DNA of 64,000 nucleotides from Maricaulis sp. (GTDB taxonomy: Bacteria; Pseudomonadota; Alphaproteobacteria; Caulobacterales; Maricaulaceae), in assembly GCF_017642925.1 (NCBI RefSeq), contig NZ_JAEPOL010000006.1, positions 1 through 64,000 on the forward strand. Direction: 5' to 3'. The translations under genes and the position numbers were made by a program. Shown piece by piece: positions 51,849 through 60,048 of the stretch (its first letter is position 1; each line of letters opens with the position of its first letter). The notes beneath the pieces were generated by a model. It had not been told where the DNA came from. It did not search any database and saw only the letters and a list, made by a program, of their open reading frames with translations.

Positions 51849-53393
51849 CTAGCCTCCGAACATCTTTCCGAACAGGGAACGCGAACGCTGCGGCGTACTC
51901 GCGCGACCGCTGACCAGACCGGCCAGGTGGGTGAAGCCTTCCGCCGCTTTGGACTTGGCATCGAGCTCGGTGATCATCTGACCGTTGTTCGCCGCCTTGC
52001 CGAACAATTGCGGCTCGAACGGCAGAACGAGAGCCGGCTGAGTGCCCAGCGCTTCGGCGAAGTCCTTGACCGGAATTTCCGGACGCTTGGGCATGCCGGC
52101 CATGTTGATCACGACCTTCGGCGGCTCGTCATTCGGGCGCGCGCTGGTGATCAGGTCGAACAGGTTCTTCGCATTGCGCAGGGACGCCAGGTCCGGGGTC
52201 ACCGTGACCACGACCTGGTCGGCACTGAGCAGGGTCTGCTTGACCCAGGGCATCCAGATGTGCGGCAGATCGAGCGCCATGAACGGCGCCTGGCGGCGCA
52301 CCTTGTCGAGCACCATTTCGTACTCGGCCGGCGAGAACTCCCAGTCCTTGTCGAGAGTCGCCGGCGCCGAGAACAGGCTGAGCCGTTCCGTGCAGCGCAC
52401 CAGCAGGCGATCGAGCAAAGCATCGTCCAGACGATCGGGCTCGGCCAGGGCATCGCCCAGCGTCTGGGCCGGGTCCTGGTTGAAGTCCAGGCCCGCCGTT
52501 CCGAACGATAGGTCGAGATCGACCAGAACCGCGTCGGTCTGGATGCCTTCGGTCAGGGCCCAGGCGCAATTGTGCGCGACGGTCGACGAGCCCACGCCGC
52601 CCTTGGACCCGATAAAGGCGATCGACTTGCCGGCGAAGGGCTGATCGGGATCGAGGAAGAGCTCCGAGATCGTGCGGATCAGGTGCAGCGGCGTCATCGG
52701 CGGCACCAGATACTCGCTCACCCCGCGCTTCATCAGCTCGCGATAGAGACCGATATCGTTCGCGGCACCGACGATGATCACCTTAGTGTCCGCATCGCAG
52801 ACCCCGGCCAGCTCCTCGAGCTGGTCGAACAGGCCCCGCCCGCGCATGCCGCTCTCGACAATCAGCAGGTTCGGCGTCGATTCATCGTGATAGCGTTCGA
52901 TTGCAGCAGGCAGACCGCCGAGTTCGACTGTGACATGCGCTTTCGCAAGACGGCGGTCATTGCCCGCATTGTGAACCAGGGCGCCGGTTTCCGGACGCTC
53001 ACAGAAGGCAGCGACCGTAATGCGCGGCACCGGCTGGTCGGAGACCTCGCCATCGACCTCACCATAGAAGGCACCGCTCGCCCCGACAGGCGCAATTTCG
53101 TCGTGCATGCCCTCATACTCGGCCGCGCTCGGATCGAAAGGCGCGCGCGTTGCGGGGCTGGCCGGATAGTCGCCGTCGTCGAAGTCGTCCTCGTCTTCCA
53201 GGAACGGATCATCGCCTTCGTCGTCATAGGCTGAACCGAACCCGCCCTGGGGCGCATTCATCGCCGGTGCAGGACGCGCCGGGGCCGCCTCGCCGAGCAG
53301 CATCCGCTCAACGTCTTCCGCCTCCAGGAACGGATCATCCCCGTCATCCATGAGCGGATCGGCCTTGAGGGCTCTGTTTGCGTCGTTCATCAT
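51849..53393 (-). CDS. cpaE: Flp pilus CpaE, receiver-like plus ParA/MinD ATPase
   Basis: 514 residues from ATG 53393 (AAAGG upstream; ATG 53390 is equally possible). An N-terminal acidic region with repeated DDGDDPFLEAEDVE / DEGDDPFLEDEDD motifs (16-75) precedes an atypical receiver domain (~122-245), then a MinD/ParA-like ATPase with KSIAFIGSKGGVGSSTVAHN (deviant Walker A at 264-271). Known: CpaE localises the pilus machinery to the pole in Caulobacter. Followed by cpaF at 6 bp. Confidence 0.95.
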   Translation of the reverse strand: MMNDANRALKADPLMDDGDDPFLEAEDVERMLLGEAAPARPAPAMNAPQGGFGSAYDDEGDDPFLEDEDDFDDGDYPASPATRAPFDPSAAEYEGMHDEIAPVGASGAFYGEVDGEVSDQPVPRITVAAFCERPETGALVHNAGNDRRLAKAHVTVELGGLPAAIERYHDESTPNLLIVESGMRGRGLFDQLEELAGVCDADTKVIIVGAANDIGLYRELMKRGVSEYLVPPMTPLHLIRTISELFLDPDQPFAGKSIAFIGSKGGVGSSTVAHNCAWALTEGIQTDAVLVDLDLSFGTAGLDFNQDPAQTLGDALAEPDRLDDALLDRLLVRCTERLSLFSAPATLDKDWEFSPAEYEMVLDKVRRQAPFMALDLPHIWMPWVKQTLLSADQVVVTVTPDLASLRNAKNLFDLITSARPNDEPPKVVINMAGMPKRPEIPVKDFAEALGTQPALVLPFEPQLFGKAANNGQMITELDAKSKAAEGFTHLAGLVSGRASTPQRSRSLFGKMFGG

Positions 53394-53409
53394 TCGCGCC
53401 TTTCGCCCC

Positions 53410-54078
53410 CTAGTTTTCGCTGACTTCCGAGACCGCGCCGCTCTCGTGATCGGAACGCTCGCTCGCGGTCGACTCCCCGGCCCGATACGCATCAAGCACC
53501 GTCTGCCGCCGGCCCGTATCCGCCACCCCCATGGTTCTCGGCGCCACCAGATCGCGCGGATCGGCGATCATGGCGGCGAGATTGGCTGCCATCGCGCAGC
53601 CGAAATTGCTGTGTCCCTGATTGTCGCGCTCGACAGCGAGATTGTCCCAGCTGGTTCCGCATTCAGGCGCGACCGCTGCATAGCGGCGGAACGAGAAGAT
53701 CACCTGCCCGTCCATGCCGCCCCGGGCGTCATACGCACCGCCGGCGATCTGGCGCCAGTCGATGCCCTGCTCGTACAGGAAGGTCCGCGCCTCGGCGATG
53801 GCGCCGATCGCGGCGTCCTGGCCGCTGCCACCCTGCGGATAGCTGATCACGAGCGGACCATGGCCACGCGCCTTGTACTCGCTGGCGATCGCCGCCAGCT
53901 GGCTGCGTTGCTGCCATGTCAGACCATTATCGCGCGGATCGATCATCATCTCGCTGCGGAATGTCTCGGCAACGGCGGTTGCGCGCGGCAGACCGACATC
54001 GGCACTCGGGGTCGATGCGCAAGCCGTGAGAGCGGCAAGCGAAGCCAGGGCTGCGAAACTTGTACGGAACGCCGTCAT
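53410..54078 (-). CDS. cpaD: Pilus lipoprotein CpaD
   Basis: 222 residues; ATG 54078 has GGAG eight bases upstream. Lipobox LASLAALTAC at ~20. CpaD features: SQLAAIASEYKARGHGPLVISYP, ECGTSWDNLAVERDNQGHSNFGCAMAANLAAMIADPRDLVAPR. It supports secretin assembly. Directly follows cpaC. Confidence 0.95.
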   Translation of the reverse strand: MTAFRTSFAALASLAALTACASTPSADVGLPRATAVAETFRSEMMIDPRDNGLTWQQRSQLAAIASEYKARGHGPLVISYPQGGSGQDAAIGAIAEARTFLYEQGIDWRQIAGGAYDARGGMDGQVIFSFRRYAAVAPECGTSWDNLAVERDNQGHSNFGCAMAANLAAMIADPRDLVAPRTMGVADTGRRQTVLDAYRAGESTASERSDHESGAVSEVSEN

Positions 54079-54090
54079 GACCAACTCCAC

Positions 54091-55551
54091 CTACTCGAAC
54101 AGATAGCCGACCGGACCGGACCAGGACTGGTCGCCGGTATCCGAGCCGGGCACGGAATAAACCTGATTGATCCGGTTGAAGAGAAAGGCCGTCGCCTCGT
54201 GCGGCGTGCGATAGCCATCAGCCGGGGTATTCAGCTGGTTCGGATTGGCCGGGTCGACCAGATAAGGCGTGACCAGCACGACCAGTTCGGTTTCCTGGTT
54301 CTCGAAATCGCGCGAGCGGAACAGTGTGCCCAGAACCGGCAGGTTGCGAACACCCGGGACACCGTCGAGATTCTGACGCGTCTCCTCCTGGATCAGGCCG
54401 GCCAGCACGAGGCTGCCGCCGGAGGGAAGCTCCACCGTGGTCTCGGCGCGGTTCACATTCAGCGCGGGAATGGTCAGACCGGGCACGGTGCCGATCACTT
54501 CGCCGGCATCGTTCACGACCAGGCTTTCCTGGGCCGTCAGAGCGCCCTGCGTTGTCAGCTCGGAGACCTCCGTCGAAATGCGCAGGCTGATGCGCCCTTC
54601 CGAAAGCACCACAGGCGTAAAGCCCAATCCCACGCCAAACGGTTTGAACTCGATGATGACATTGCCGTCGCGATCGCGGCCAACCGGAACCGGGAATTCG
54701 CCCCCCGCCAGGAAGTTGGCCGATTCACCCGTGATCGCAGTCAGATTGGGTTCGGCCAGCGTGCGGACCAGACCGACCCGTTCCATCGCCTGCAAGAGAG
54801 TCGAGACATCGGTCACACCGGTAGGGTTCCCGCTGGTCCATTCCAGCAGGGCACCCATGCCGCCCAGGAAGGATCCGACCTGCGAGAATTGCGGTTCTGT
54901 CTCGACCTGGAAGCCGAATTCACCCGTATTGCCGCCGGCGGTCAGATTGACGCCCAGCTGGCGAACAATGGTCCGGCGCATCTCGACGATGCGCACCTTC
55001 AGCATCACCTGTTCGCGTGCCTGGACCGAGATCATGGACAGGATGTTTTCCGGATCGTTGACCCAGCGCTGAGCGATCCGCAGGGCCGCATCGGCATCCG
55101 AAGCGCTCGGCACGGAACCGGACAGCACGATGTGATCATTCATCGCCTCGGCCCGGACGCGCGCATTCGGCAGGAAGCGCTCCAGCGCGTCCTGCAGCGG
55201 CGCCAGATCGCGTTCGACACGCAGGTTCAGGTCAAGGATCAGCTGGCCGTCCGCATCGAAGAAGAAGGCATTCGTCTGACCGATACCCATACCCATCAGA
55301 TAGGCGCGGCGCGGCGTGCGCACGACAGCGTCGACCACTTCGGGATTGGTCACCAGCACATCGGCGACGTCTACCGGCAGATGGACGACTGCAGCCTTGG
55401 ACAGCGGCAGATCCAGGTTCTGCGACACCGGACCATCGCCAGGCTCGCGGATGTAGACCTGCATGGTGTTGCCGCGTTCGGTACCGGGCGCCTGGGCCTG
55501 GGCCGGAGCGGCAACCGCCATCGCGGCGAGAAGGATCAGGGAGCGGATCAT
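54091..55551 (-). CDS. cpaC: Pilus secretin CpaC/RcpA
   Basis: 486 residues from ATG 55551 (GAGGAC upstream). Signal peptide 1-19 (LILLAAMAVAAPAQAQ). N-terminal pilus-formation domain with LPVDVADVLVTNPEVVDAVVR, a BON-like domain (LERFLPNARVRAEAMNDHIVLSGSV), then secretin repeats VGLVRTLAEPNLTAITGESANFLAGGEFPVPV and FGVGLGFTPVVLSEGRISLRISTEVSEL, and the end ETELVVLVTPYLVDP. Forms the outer-membrane pore. Confidence 0.96.
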   Translation of the reverse strand: MIRSLILLAAMAVAAPAQAQAPGTERGNTMQVYIREPGDGPVSQNLDLPLSKAAVVHLPVDVADVLVTNPEVVDAVVRTPRRAYLMGMGIGQTNAFFFDADGQLILDLNLRVERDLAPLQDALERFLPNARVRAEAMNDHIVLSGSVPSASDADAALRIAQRWVNDPENILSMISVQAREQVMLKVRIVEMRRTIVRQLGVNLTAGGNTGEFGFQVETEPQFSQVGSFLGGMGALLEWTSGNPTGVTDVSTLLQAMERVGLVRTLAEPNLTAITGESANFLAGGEFPVPVGRDRDGNVIIEFKPFGVGLGFTPVVLSEGRISLRISTEVSELTTQGALTAQESLVVNDAGEVIGTVPGLTIPALNVNRAETTVELPSGGSLVLAGLIQEETRQNLDGVPGVRNLPVLGTLFRSRDFENQETELVVLVTPYLVDPANPNQLNTPADGYRTPHEATAFLFNRINQVYSVPGSDTGDQSWSGPVGYLFE

Positions 55552-55562
55552 CGCGTCAGTCC

Positions 55563-56405
55563 TCACTCGTCTCCGGCCAGCGCGATTTGCTGGGCATGGC
55601 CGTAACGGATCAGCGTCACCTGGTTCGTGCGCGGTGACAGGCTTTCGGTCATCCCAGCGGCGTCGGCCACTTCGCCGCCGGTCACAAGAACAGGACCGCC
55701 TTCATTGTCGGTCAGGCTGCGCAGCACGAGGCTCACCTCGCCGCGGGCAACCGCGACGGCAACGGCACGGGCCTGCTCCGGAGTCAGCTCAAGCGTGGCG
55801 GTATCGCCGATGACATTTTCCTCGCCCTCGCCATCACCGAACATTTCGTCGATGGCCAGCACGCGTGCATTTTCGACGATGGTGCGGGCGACAAAGGCCC
55901 GGCGGCCGCCGCGGGCGCCCTCCCCGTCATCCTCGAAGGAGACGATGACATCGACGCGGTCATTGGGAAGAATGAAGCCGCCGGCACCGCGCTCGGCCGA
56001 GATCGGCACGGCCACTGCGCGCATTCCCGGCGACAGGACCGCTGCCATGAAGCCGGCATCGCCGGGCTGCACCAGGCGGCGGCCGGTTATCGGCTCACCC
56101 TGGGCGATCGGTGCGCGAACAACGGAACCGGCAAAATCCTCGATACCCTGGCCCTGGCCTTCGACGATATAGCCGTTGGAAACGGCTTCTTCGGGCCAGG
56201 CCTGCCAGTAGAAATCGGCAGCACCAACGCGCGCGCCCGTCGCCAGGTCGTTACGTGCCGCCAGGATGCGAACAGCCGGGCGTTCTTCCTGAACCTGCAC
56301 GACCTGCGGAGCATCGGACCCCGACATGGCCTGCTTTACGAAGAAGGCCACGGCGATCGCTGCGATCGCGGCGGCGGCAAGAATGGCAATACGGACAGCG
56401 TTCAT
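55563..56405 (-). CDS. cpaB: Pilus assembly protein CpaB/RcpC
   Basis: 280 residues from ATG 56405. N-terminal membrane helix (IAILAAAAIAAIAVAFFV). SAF domain: RPAVRILAARNDLATGARVGAADF, and AVPISAERGAGGFILPNDRVDVIVSFED, RTIVENARVLAID in the RcpC domain. Periplasmic, associated with the secretin. Stop codon 11 bp before cpaC. Confidence 0.95.
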   Translation of the reverse strand: MNAVRIAILAAAAIAAIAVAFFVKQAMSGSDAPQVVQVQEERPAVRILAARNDLATGARVGAADFYWQAWPEEAVSNGYIVEGQGQGIEDFAGSVVRAPIAQGEPITGRRLVQPGDAGFMAAVLSPGMRAVAVPISAERGAGGFILPNDRVDVIVSFEDDGEGARGGRRAFVARTIVENARVLAIDEMFGDGEGEENVIGDTATLELTPEQARAVAVAVARGEVSLVLRSLTDNEGGPVLVTGGEVADAAGMTESLSPRTNQVTLIRYGHAQQIALAGDE

Positions 56406-56582
56406 GGGACGCTTCGAACCTCTTGGGCGCACGAATACGCCCCACAGGAGAAGCCGAATTCCTCAAAGTCGCGTTAATGCTATCCGGACAATCCGTTTGA
56501 ACTCGGGATTTTTCAGCATGTGCCGGTAATTCCGGATGATTCGCTTGCGCGGCAAGGTTTACCGTGCCCGGGTCTGAGGCAC

Positions 56583-57080
56583 TCAGACAGCCGCAAACAG
56601 CGCGCTTCCCGGCAAGGTCCACAAGGCACCCGCGGCGATCGCGATTCCATAGGGGACCGGCGCGCCTTCCGCGATCGCGGTTCGGGCGACCCATCCGGCC
56701 GGAAGATCGAAAACGGGAACCATGCGGCGGATGCCGATCAGAAGCAGGACCAGAACACCGCCAGCGAGCGCGGTGTGGAAGGCGAAGGCCGCCAGATCCG
56801 CCCAGCCCATCCAGAGCGCGGCCGCGGCAATCAGCTTGGCGTCACCGCCGCCGATCCAGCCCGGCGCGAAGAGCGCGAACCCGAAAACAAGGGCGACAAA
56901 TCCCGCGAGGACATGCAGGCCGGCATCGGCCCAGCCCAGTCCGGCCGCCAGGGCAACAAGCGGAAATCCGGCGGCGATGACGCCACACAGCCAGTTGGGA
57001 ATTGTAAAGCGCGTCGCGTCGGAGAACGCGGCGGCCACCATCAGGCCGGCAAAGGCGAGCAGCAGGATATCGGTCAGCAT
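56583..57080 (-). CDS. cpaA: Prepilin peptidase CpaA
   Basis: 165 residues from ATG 57080 (AGGAGGGA upstream). Multi-pass type IV prepilin peptidase of the short CpaA/TadV kind: catalytic Asp in FSDATRFTIPN (D21) and GGGDAKLI (D80). It removes the leader of PilA and of the TadE/F-like pseudopilins. No methyltransferase domain. It follows pilA after a terminator, so some transcripts must read through or start internally. Confidence 0.95.
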   Translation of the reverse strand: MLTDILLLAFAGLMVAAAFSDATRFTIPNWLCGVIAAGFPLVALAAGLGWADAGLHVLAGFVALVFGFALFAPGWIGGGDAKLIAAAALWMGWADLAAFAFHTALAGGVLVLLLIGIRRMVPVFDLPAGWVARTAIAEGAPVPYGIAIAAGALWTLPGSALFAAV

Positions 57081-57170
57081 GGTTTCCCTCCTGGACGAGG
57101 GCGATGCTGCCGCAAAGGCCTTAATATCGGGTTGGCGTCGCAACAAGGCCGCGCAAGTCATGGCCAGACA

Positions 57171-57209
57171 AGCGAAAAGAAAAGGGCCGCCCTTTCGGGG
57201 CGGCCCTTC
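57171..57209 (-). terminator. Terminator/attenuator between pilA and cpaA
   Basis: Stem AAGGGCCGCC/GGCGGCCCTT (57182-57191 with 57199-57208, loop of seven) followed on the minus strand by TTTTCTTTTCGC, 29 bases past the pilA stop. It probably makes pilin mRNA far more abundant than that of the downstream assembly genes. Confidence 0.88.
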
Positions 57210-57236
57210 CACTGCGCTGGGCAGTTTTTACGCGTC

Positions 57237-57398
57237 TTAGTTGACCGCGTCAGACACCGTCGTGAAGCCGGTGTTGATGCCCGTACCGAGCGTGGTCACG
57301 GCGCCGATGATAACGACGGCGATAAGGGCGGCAATCAGGCCGTACTCGATCGCGGTGGCGCCAGATTCGTCTTTGAAAAAGCGAGAAACGAGTTTCAT
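57237..57398 (-). CDS. pilA: Flp-type major pilin
   Basis: 53 residues from ATG 57398 (GGGAGTAG upstream). A short basic leader ending KDESG is followed by ATAIEYGLIAALIAVVIIG: the Flp motif with Glu5-Tyr6 of the mature protein; cleavage after the Gly is expected. The rest (TTLGTGINTGFTTVSDAVN) is a tiny tail, so the mature pilin is essentially one helix, as in Caulobacter PilA. Confidence 0.97.
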   Translation of the reverse strand: MKLVSRFFKDESGATAIEYGLIAALIAVVIIGAVTTLGTGINTGFTTVSDAVN

Positions 57399-57545
57399 TT
57401 TTCTACTCCCGTGTAGGTACCTCACCATCAGGAGCCGATCCGTCCCGACCCCTCCTGAACGAGGCCCATCAAACACGAGAACGCTTTCAGTTCAGTAAAA
57501 ATACGTGCTTAATAAAATCTGTACGAACACCAATCTTCGCTATAG

Positions 57546-57560
57546 TTAACATTGAAATAA
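57546..57560. promoter_or_regulatory. Possible CtrA box between pilA and the tadE operon
   Basis: TTAA-N7-ATAA (57546-57549 and 57557-57560) matches seven of eight positions of the CtrA consensus TTAA-N7-TTAA, in a 272-bp AT-rich gap shared by divergent pilA and the plus-strand pilus genes. Known: CtrA drives pilA in Caulobacter. Motifs this short arise by chance in AT-rich DNA, so confidence is low. Confidence 0.35.
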
Positions 57561-57670
57561 CAATACCGTCCGATTTCAAAAACAAATACGCGCAGCGCCG
57601 TTTAGAAAAGATTCAGACGCGCGCGCGAGACTGGAGGCCATGTTCAGCCGACCGGGACGGAGTGCCCATC

Positions 57671-58135
57671 ATGTTCTACAGGACCGCCGCCGCATTCACC
57701 TTGGCCATCGCCTGCACGATGCCGGCCGCTGCCAGCGAACTCTCTGTCGCTGTCGAGCATGCGCAGGTCGTACGCCTGCCCGGCGAGGCGTCTGCCATTG
57801 TAATCGGCAATCCCTCGATCGCGGACGCCCTGGTCCATGATGGCCGGACCCTTGTCGTGACCGGCCGCCTGCAGGGCCGCACCAATGTCATCGCGCTGGA
57901 TCGCGTCGGACGCATTATCTACTCGCGCGAGATCGTGGTGACCAATCCGGTCGAGGGTCAGGTCGCCTATTTCCGCGGCACCGATCGCCAGACACTCTCC
58001 TGCGGCGATGTCTGCGAAAACGTCCCGCGCGTCGGCGACGCGGACGAACGCTTCAACCAGCTGACCGCCGCCCAGCAAGCCCGCCTCAGAACGGCCGAGG
58101 CCGGGCTGGGCGATGGCGGCGGCCAACCGCAATAG
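57671..58135 (+). CDS. Free-standing secretin N-domain protein (pilus formation domain)
   Basis: 154 residues; ATG 57671 has GGAG eight bases upstream. Signal peptide 1-21 (AFTLAIACTMPAAAS). The mature part is the pilus-formation N-terminal domain: VVRLPGEASAIVIGNPSIADALVHDGRTLVVTGRLQGRTNVIALDRVGRIIYSREI, parallel to residues ~55-115 of CpaC, but with no secretin domain. A Cys pair (LSCGDVCE) lies near the C terminus. Probably a periplasmic accessory of the pilus; operon with the two following genes. Confidence 0.88.
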   Translation: MFYRTAAAFTLAIACTMPAAASELSVAVEHAQVVRLPGEASAIVIGNPSIADALVHDGRTLVVTGRLQGRTNVIALDRVGRIIYSREIVVTNPVEGQVAYFRGTDRQTLSCGDVCENVPRVGDADERFNQLTAAQQARLRTAEAGLGDGGGQPQ

Positions 58136-58160
58136 TGGCACCGCAGAACGGAGGCGCAGC

Positions 58161-58727
58161 ATGACGTGTTCAGGCCAGCCGACGTGTTCCGGCTTAGCGG
58201 CAAAACGCACGCGCGCATTGCTGCGCCGGTTTGCCCGCAATCGCTCCGGCGTTGCCGCCGTCGAGTTCGCGTTGATCGCGGCCCCTTTCTTTTTCCTGCT
58301 GTTTGCGATGATCGAGATTGCGGTCGTGTTCTTTCTCGGCTCGGTCCTTGAGAACGCGGTACTGGAAACCGCCCGGGACATCCGCACCGGCAGAGCCCAG
58401 TCTTCCGGCATGTCCCAGGCTGCGTTCCGCACGGCCGTATGCGATCGCATTGTGGTGCTGGGCACTTGCGACAATGTCGAGATCGACGTGCGGGTCTTTG
58501 AGGACTTCGACAATGTCGACCAGTCCAGTCCGATCCAGGACGGCGCCATCAACACGGATGATTTCGGTTTCGATCCCGGCGATGCCGGTGACATCGTCCT
58601 GGTCCGCGTCTTTTATCGCTGGCAGCTGCTAACACCGGGCTTTACCGGTGCCCTGGCGAATATGAGCGGAAACCAGCACCTGATCACGGCGGCAACCGTT
58701 TTCCGCAACGAGCCTTTCGATGACTAG
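58161..58727 (+). CDS. TadE-like pseudopilin
   Basis: 188 residues from ATG 58161 (GGAGG upstream). NRSGVAAVEFALIAAPFFFLLFAMIEIAVVFF is a TadE N terminus: prepilin-like cut after Gly, then AVEFALI with the key Glu. The long basic leader (~36 residues) precedes it. Periplasmic remainder with a Cys pair. Minor pilin of the Flp system. Confidence 0.92.
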   Translation: MTCSGQPTCSGLAAKRTRALLRRFARNRSGVAAVEFALIAAPFFFLLFAMIEIAVVFFLGSVLENAVLETARDIRTGRAQSSGMSQAAFRTAVCDRIVVLGTCDNVEIDVRVFEDFDNVDQSSPIQDGAINTDDFGFDPGDAGDIVLVRVFYRWQLLTPGFTGALANMSGNQHLITAATVFRNEPFDD

Positions 58728-59259
58728 TTCGCTGACGCAATGCCTGCACCGCTTCTGGCGCGACTGCCGCGGCCTTTCAGCTGTCGAGTTTGCGCTTATC
58801 GCACCGGTGATGATCCTGCTCTATCTCGGCGCGGTCGATCTCAGCCTCGTCCTGTCGGTCGACCGGAAAGTCACGAGCGCGGCCAGCGCCCTTGCCGATC
58901 TCGTCGCCCAGGACGACATCATCACCGATGACGAGATGGTTGAAATTCTCAATGCAGGCGCTGTCATTCTTGCGCCCTTTGACCCGACGCCCATGCAGAT
59001 CCGCGTGTCCAGCGTGATGATGGACAATGGCGGAGACGTCGAGGTGCAATGGTCGGACGCGCGCGGCATGTCGCCCTATTCGGAGGGGGCCGGTGTGGCG
59101 ATACCCGGTGGCATCCTGCAGCCGAACCGTTCCATCATCATGGTCGAAGTGAATTACGAGCACGAGACGCTGTTCAGCGAGCTCGGCCTGTCGCGCTTCA
59201 ACCTGAATGAGGCCTTCTATCTGCGGCCGCGGCGCTCGCTCGTCGTGTCACGCGAATAG
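58720..59259 (+). CDS. Second TadE/TadF-like pseudopilin
   Basis: 179 residues; its ATG overlaps the preceding gene's end by eight bases. DCRGLSAVEFALIAPVMILLYLGAVDLSLVLSVDRKVTSAASALADLVAQDD is a TadE/G-type pseudopilin N terminus. No cysteines. Acts with the previous gene as minor pilin pair. Overlaps the convergent pabC by 12 bases. Confidence 0.92.
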   Translation: MTSSLTQCLHRFWRDCRGLSAVEFALIAPVMILLYLGAVDLSLVLSVDRKVTSAASALADLVAQDDIITDDEMVEILNAGAVILAPFDPTPMQIRVSSVMMDNGGDVEVQWSDARGMSPYSEGAGVAIPGGILQPNRSIIMVEVNYEHETLFSELGLSRFNLNEAFYLRPRRSLVVSRE

Positions 59260-60048
59260 TGCGGCGATCCGGGGCGGCAATTCACCGCTGCCCAGCGGCA
59301 CCCCGTCCAGCGAGACCACGGGCACTGCGCCAATCGCGGCATTGGTGACGAAGACGGCATCGGCCTGCATCAACGCGCCGGGTTCGTAGCTTCCCGTCTC
59401 GACGGGAATGGAATCGAGAATCTCGGCCCGCACCGTCCCGGCCAGGACACCGCAGCGCAGGTCCGGCGTGAAAACCTCCTCCCCGCGTGTCCAGAACAGG
59501 TTGGCACAATCGCCGCCGGAGAGATTGCCCCGGGTGTCGAGCAGAAGTGCCATGTCGGCGCCGGCGCCGCGGGCCTGCCGCCGCGCCTGCAGATTGTCCA
59601 TATAGCTCAGCGTCTTGTAGCGAGCCACAATACTCGCCGGAGATCGCCGGATCTCGCTCAGCGCCAGGCGGTATTGCGCTGGCGGGGACGTGAAAGGCGC
59701 GGCTGACAGGGCCAGGGACGGGATGATCTCGTCCGGCCGGTCAAGACCGCGCGGTCCCGGCCCGGCCGTCAGTGTCAGACGGACCACCGCATCCTTCAGC
59801 GCATTCTCGGCAACGAGCTCGGCAATGAGGCCGGCAATGCCCTCCGGGTCCTTCGGGCCGGGCAGGCCGAGATCGGAACAGCTGCGCGTCAGTCTTTCCA
59901 TATGCCGGTCGAAACGCAGCACCCGCCCGCGCTCCACGCGCATGGTCTCGATCAGCCCGTCACCCAGCAGCGCACCCCGGTCATTGAGCGCCCAGGCCTT
60001 GCGGGTCTCCTCGATCCAGTCGCCGTCCTTGAATGCGATACCGCTCAT
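59248..60048 (-). CDS. pabC: Aminodeoxychorismate lyase / class IV aminotransferase
   Basis: 266 residues from ATG 60048, overlapping the pabB stop (ATGA). PLP-lysine in ARYKTLSYMDN (K145), then ADMALLLDTRGNLSGGDCANLFW and RCGVLAGTVR. Together with pabB it makes p-aminobenzoate for folate; distinction from branched-chain aminotransferases rests on the pabB partner. Confidence 0.92.
   Translation of the reverse strand: MSGIAFKDGDWIEETRKAWALNDRGALLGDGLIETMRVERGRVLRFDRHMERLTRSCSDLGLPGPKDPEGIAGLIAELVAENALKDAVVRLTLTAGPGPRGLDRPDEIIPSLALSAAPFTSPPAQYRLALSEIRRSPASIVARYKTLSYMDNLQARRQARGAGADMALLLDTRGNLSGGDCANLFWTRGEEVFTPDLRCGVLAGTVRAEILDSIPVETGSYEPGALMQADAVFVTNAAIGAVPVVSLDGVPLGSGELPPRIAALFA

Noticed and set aside
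53350-55605. 751-codon plus-strand open frame opposite cpaD and cpaC
   Set aside because: Same reasoning: CpaD and CpaC features are clear on the minus strand.
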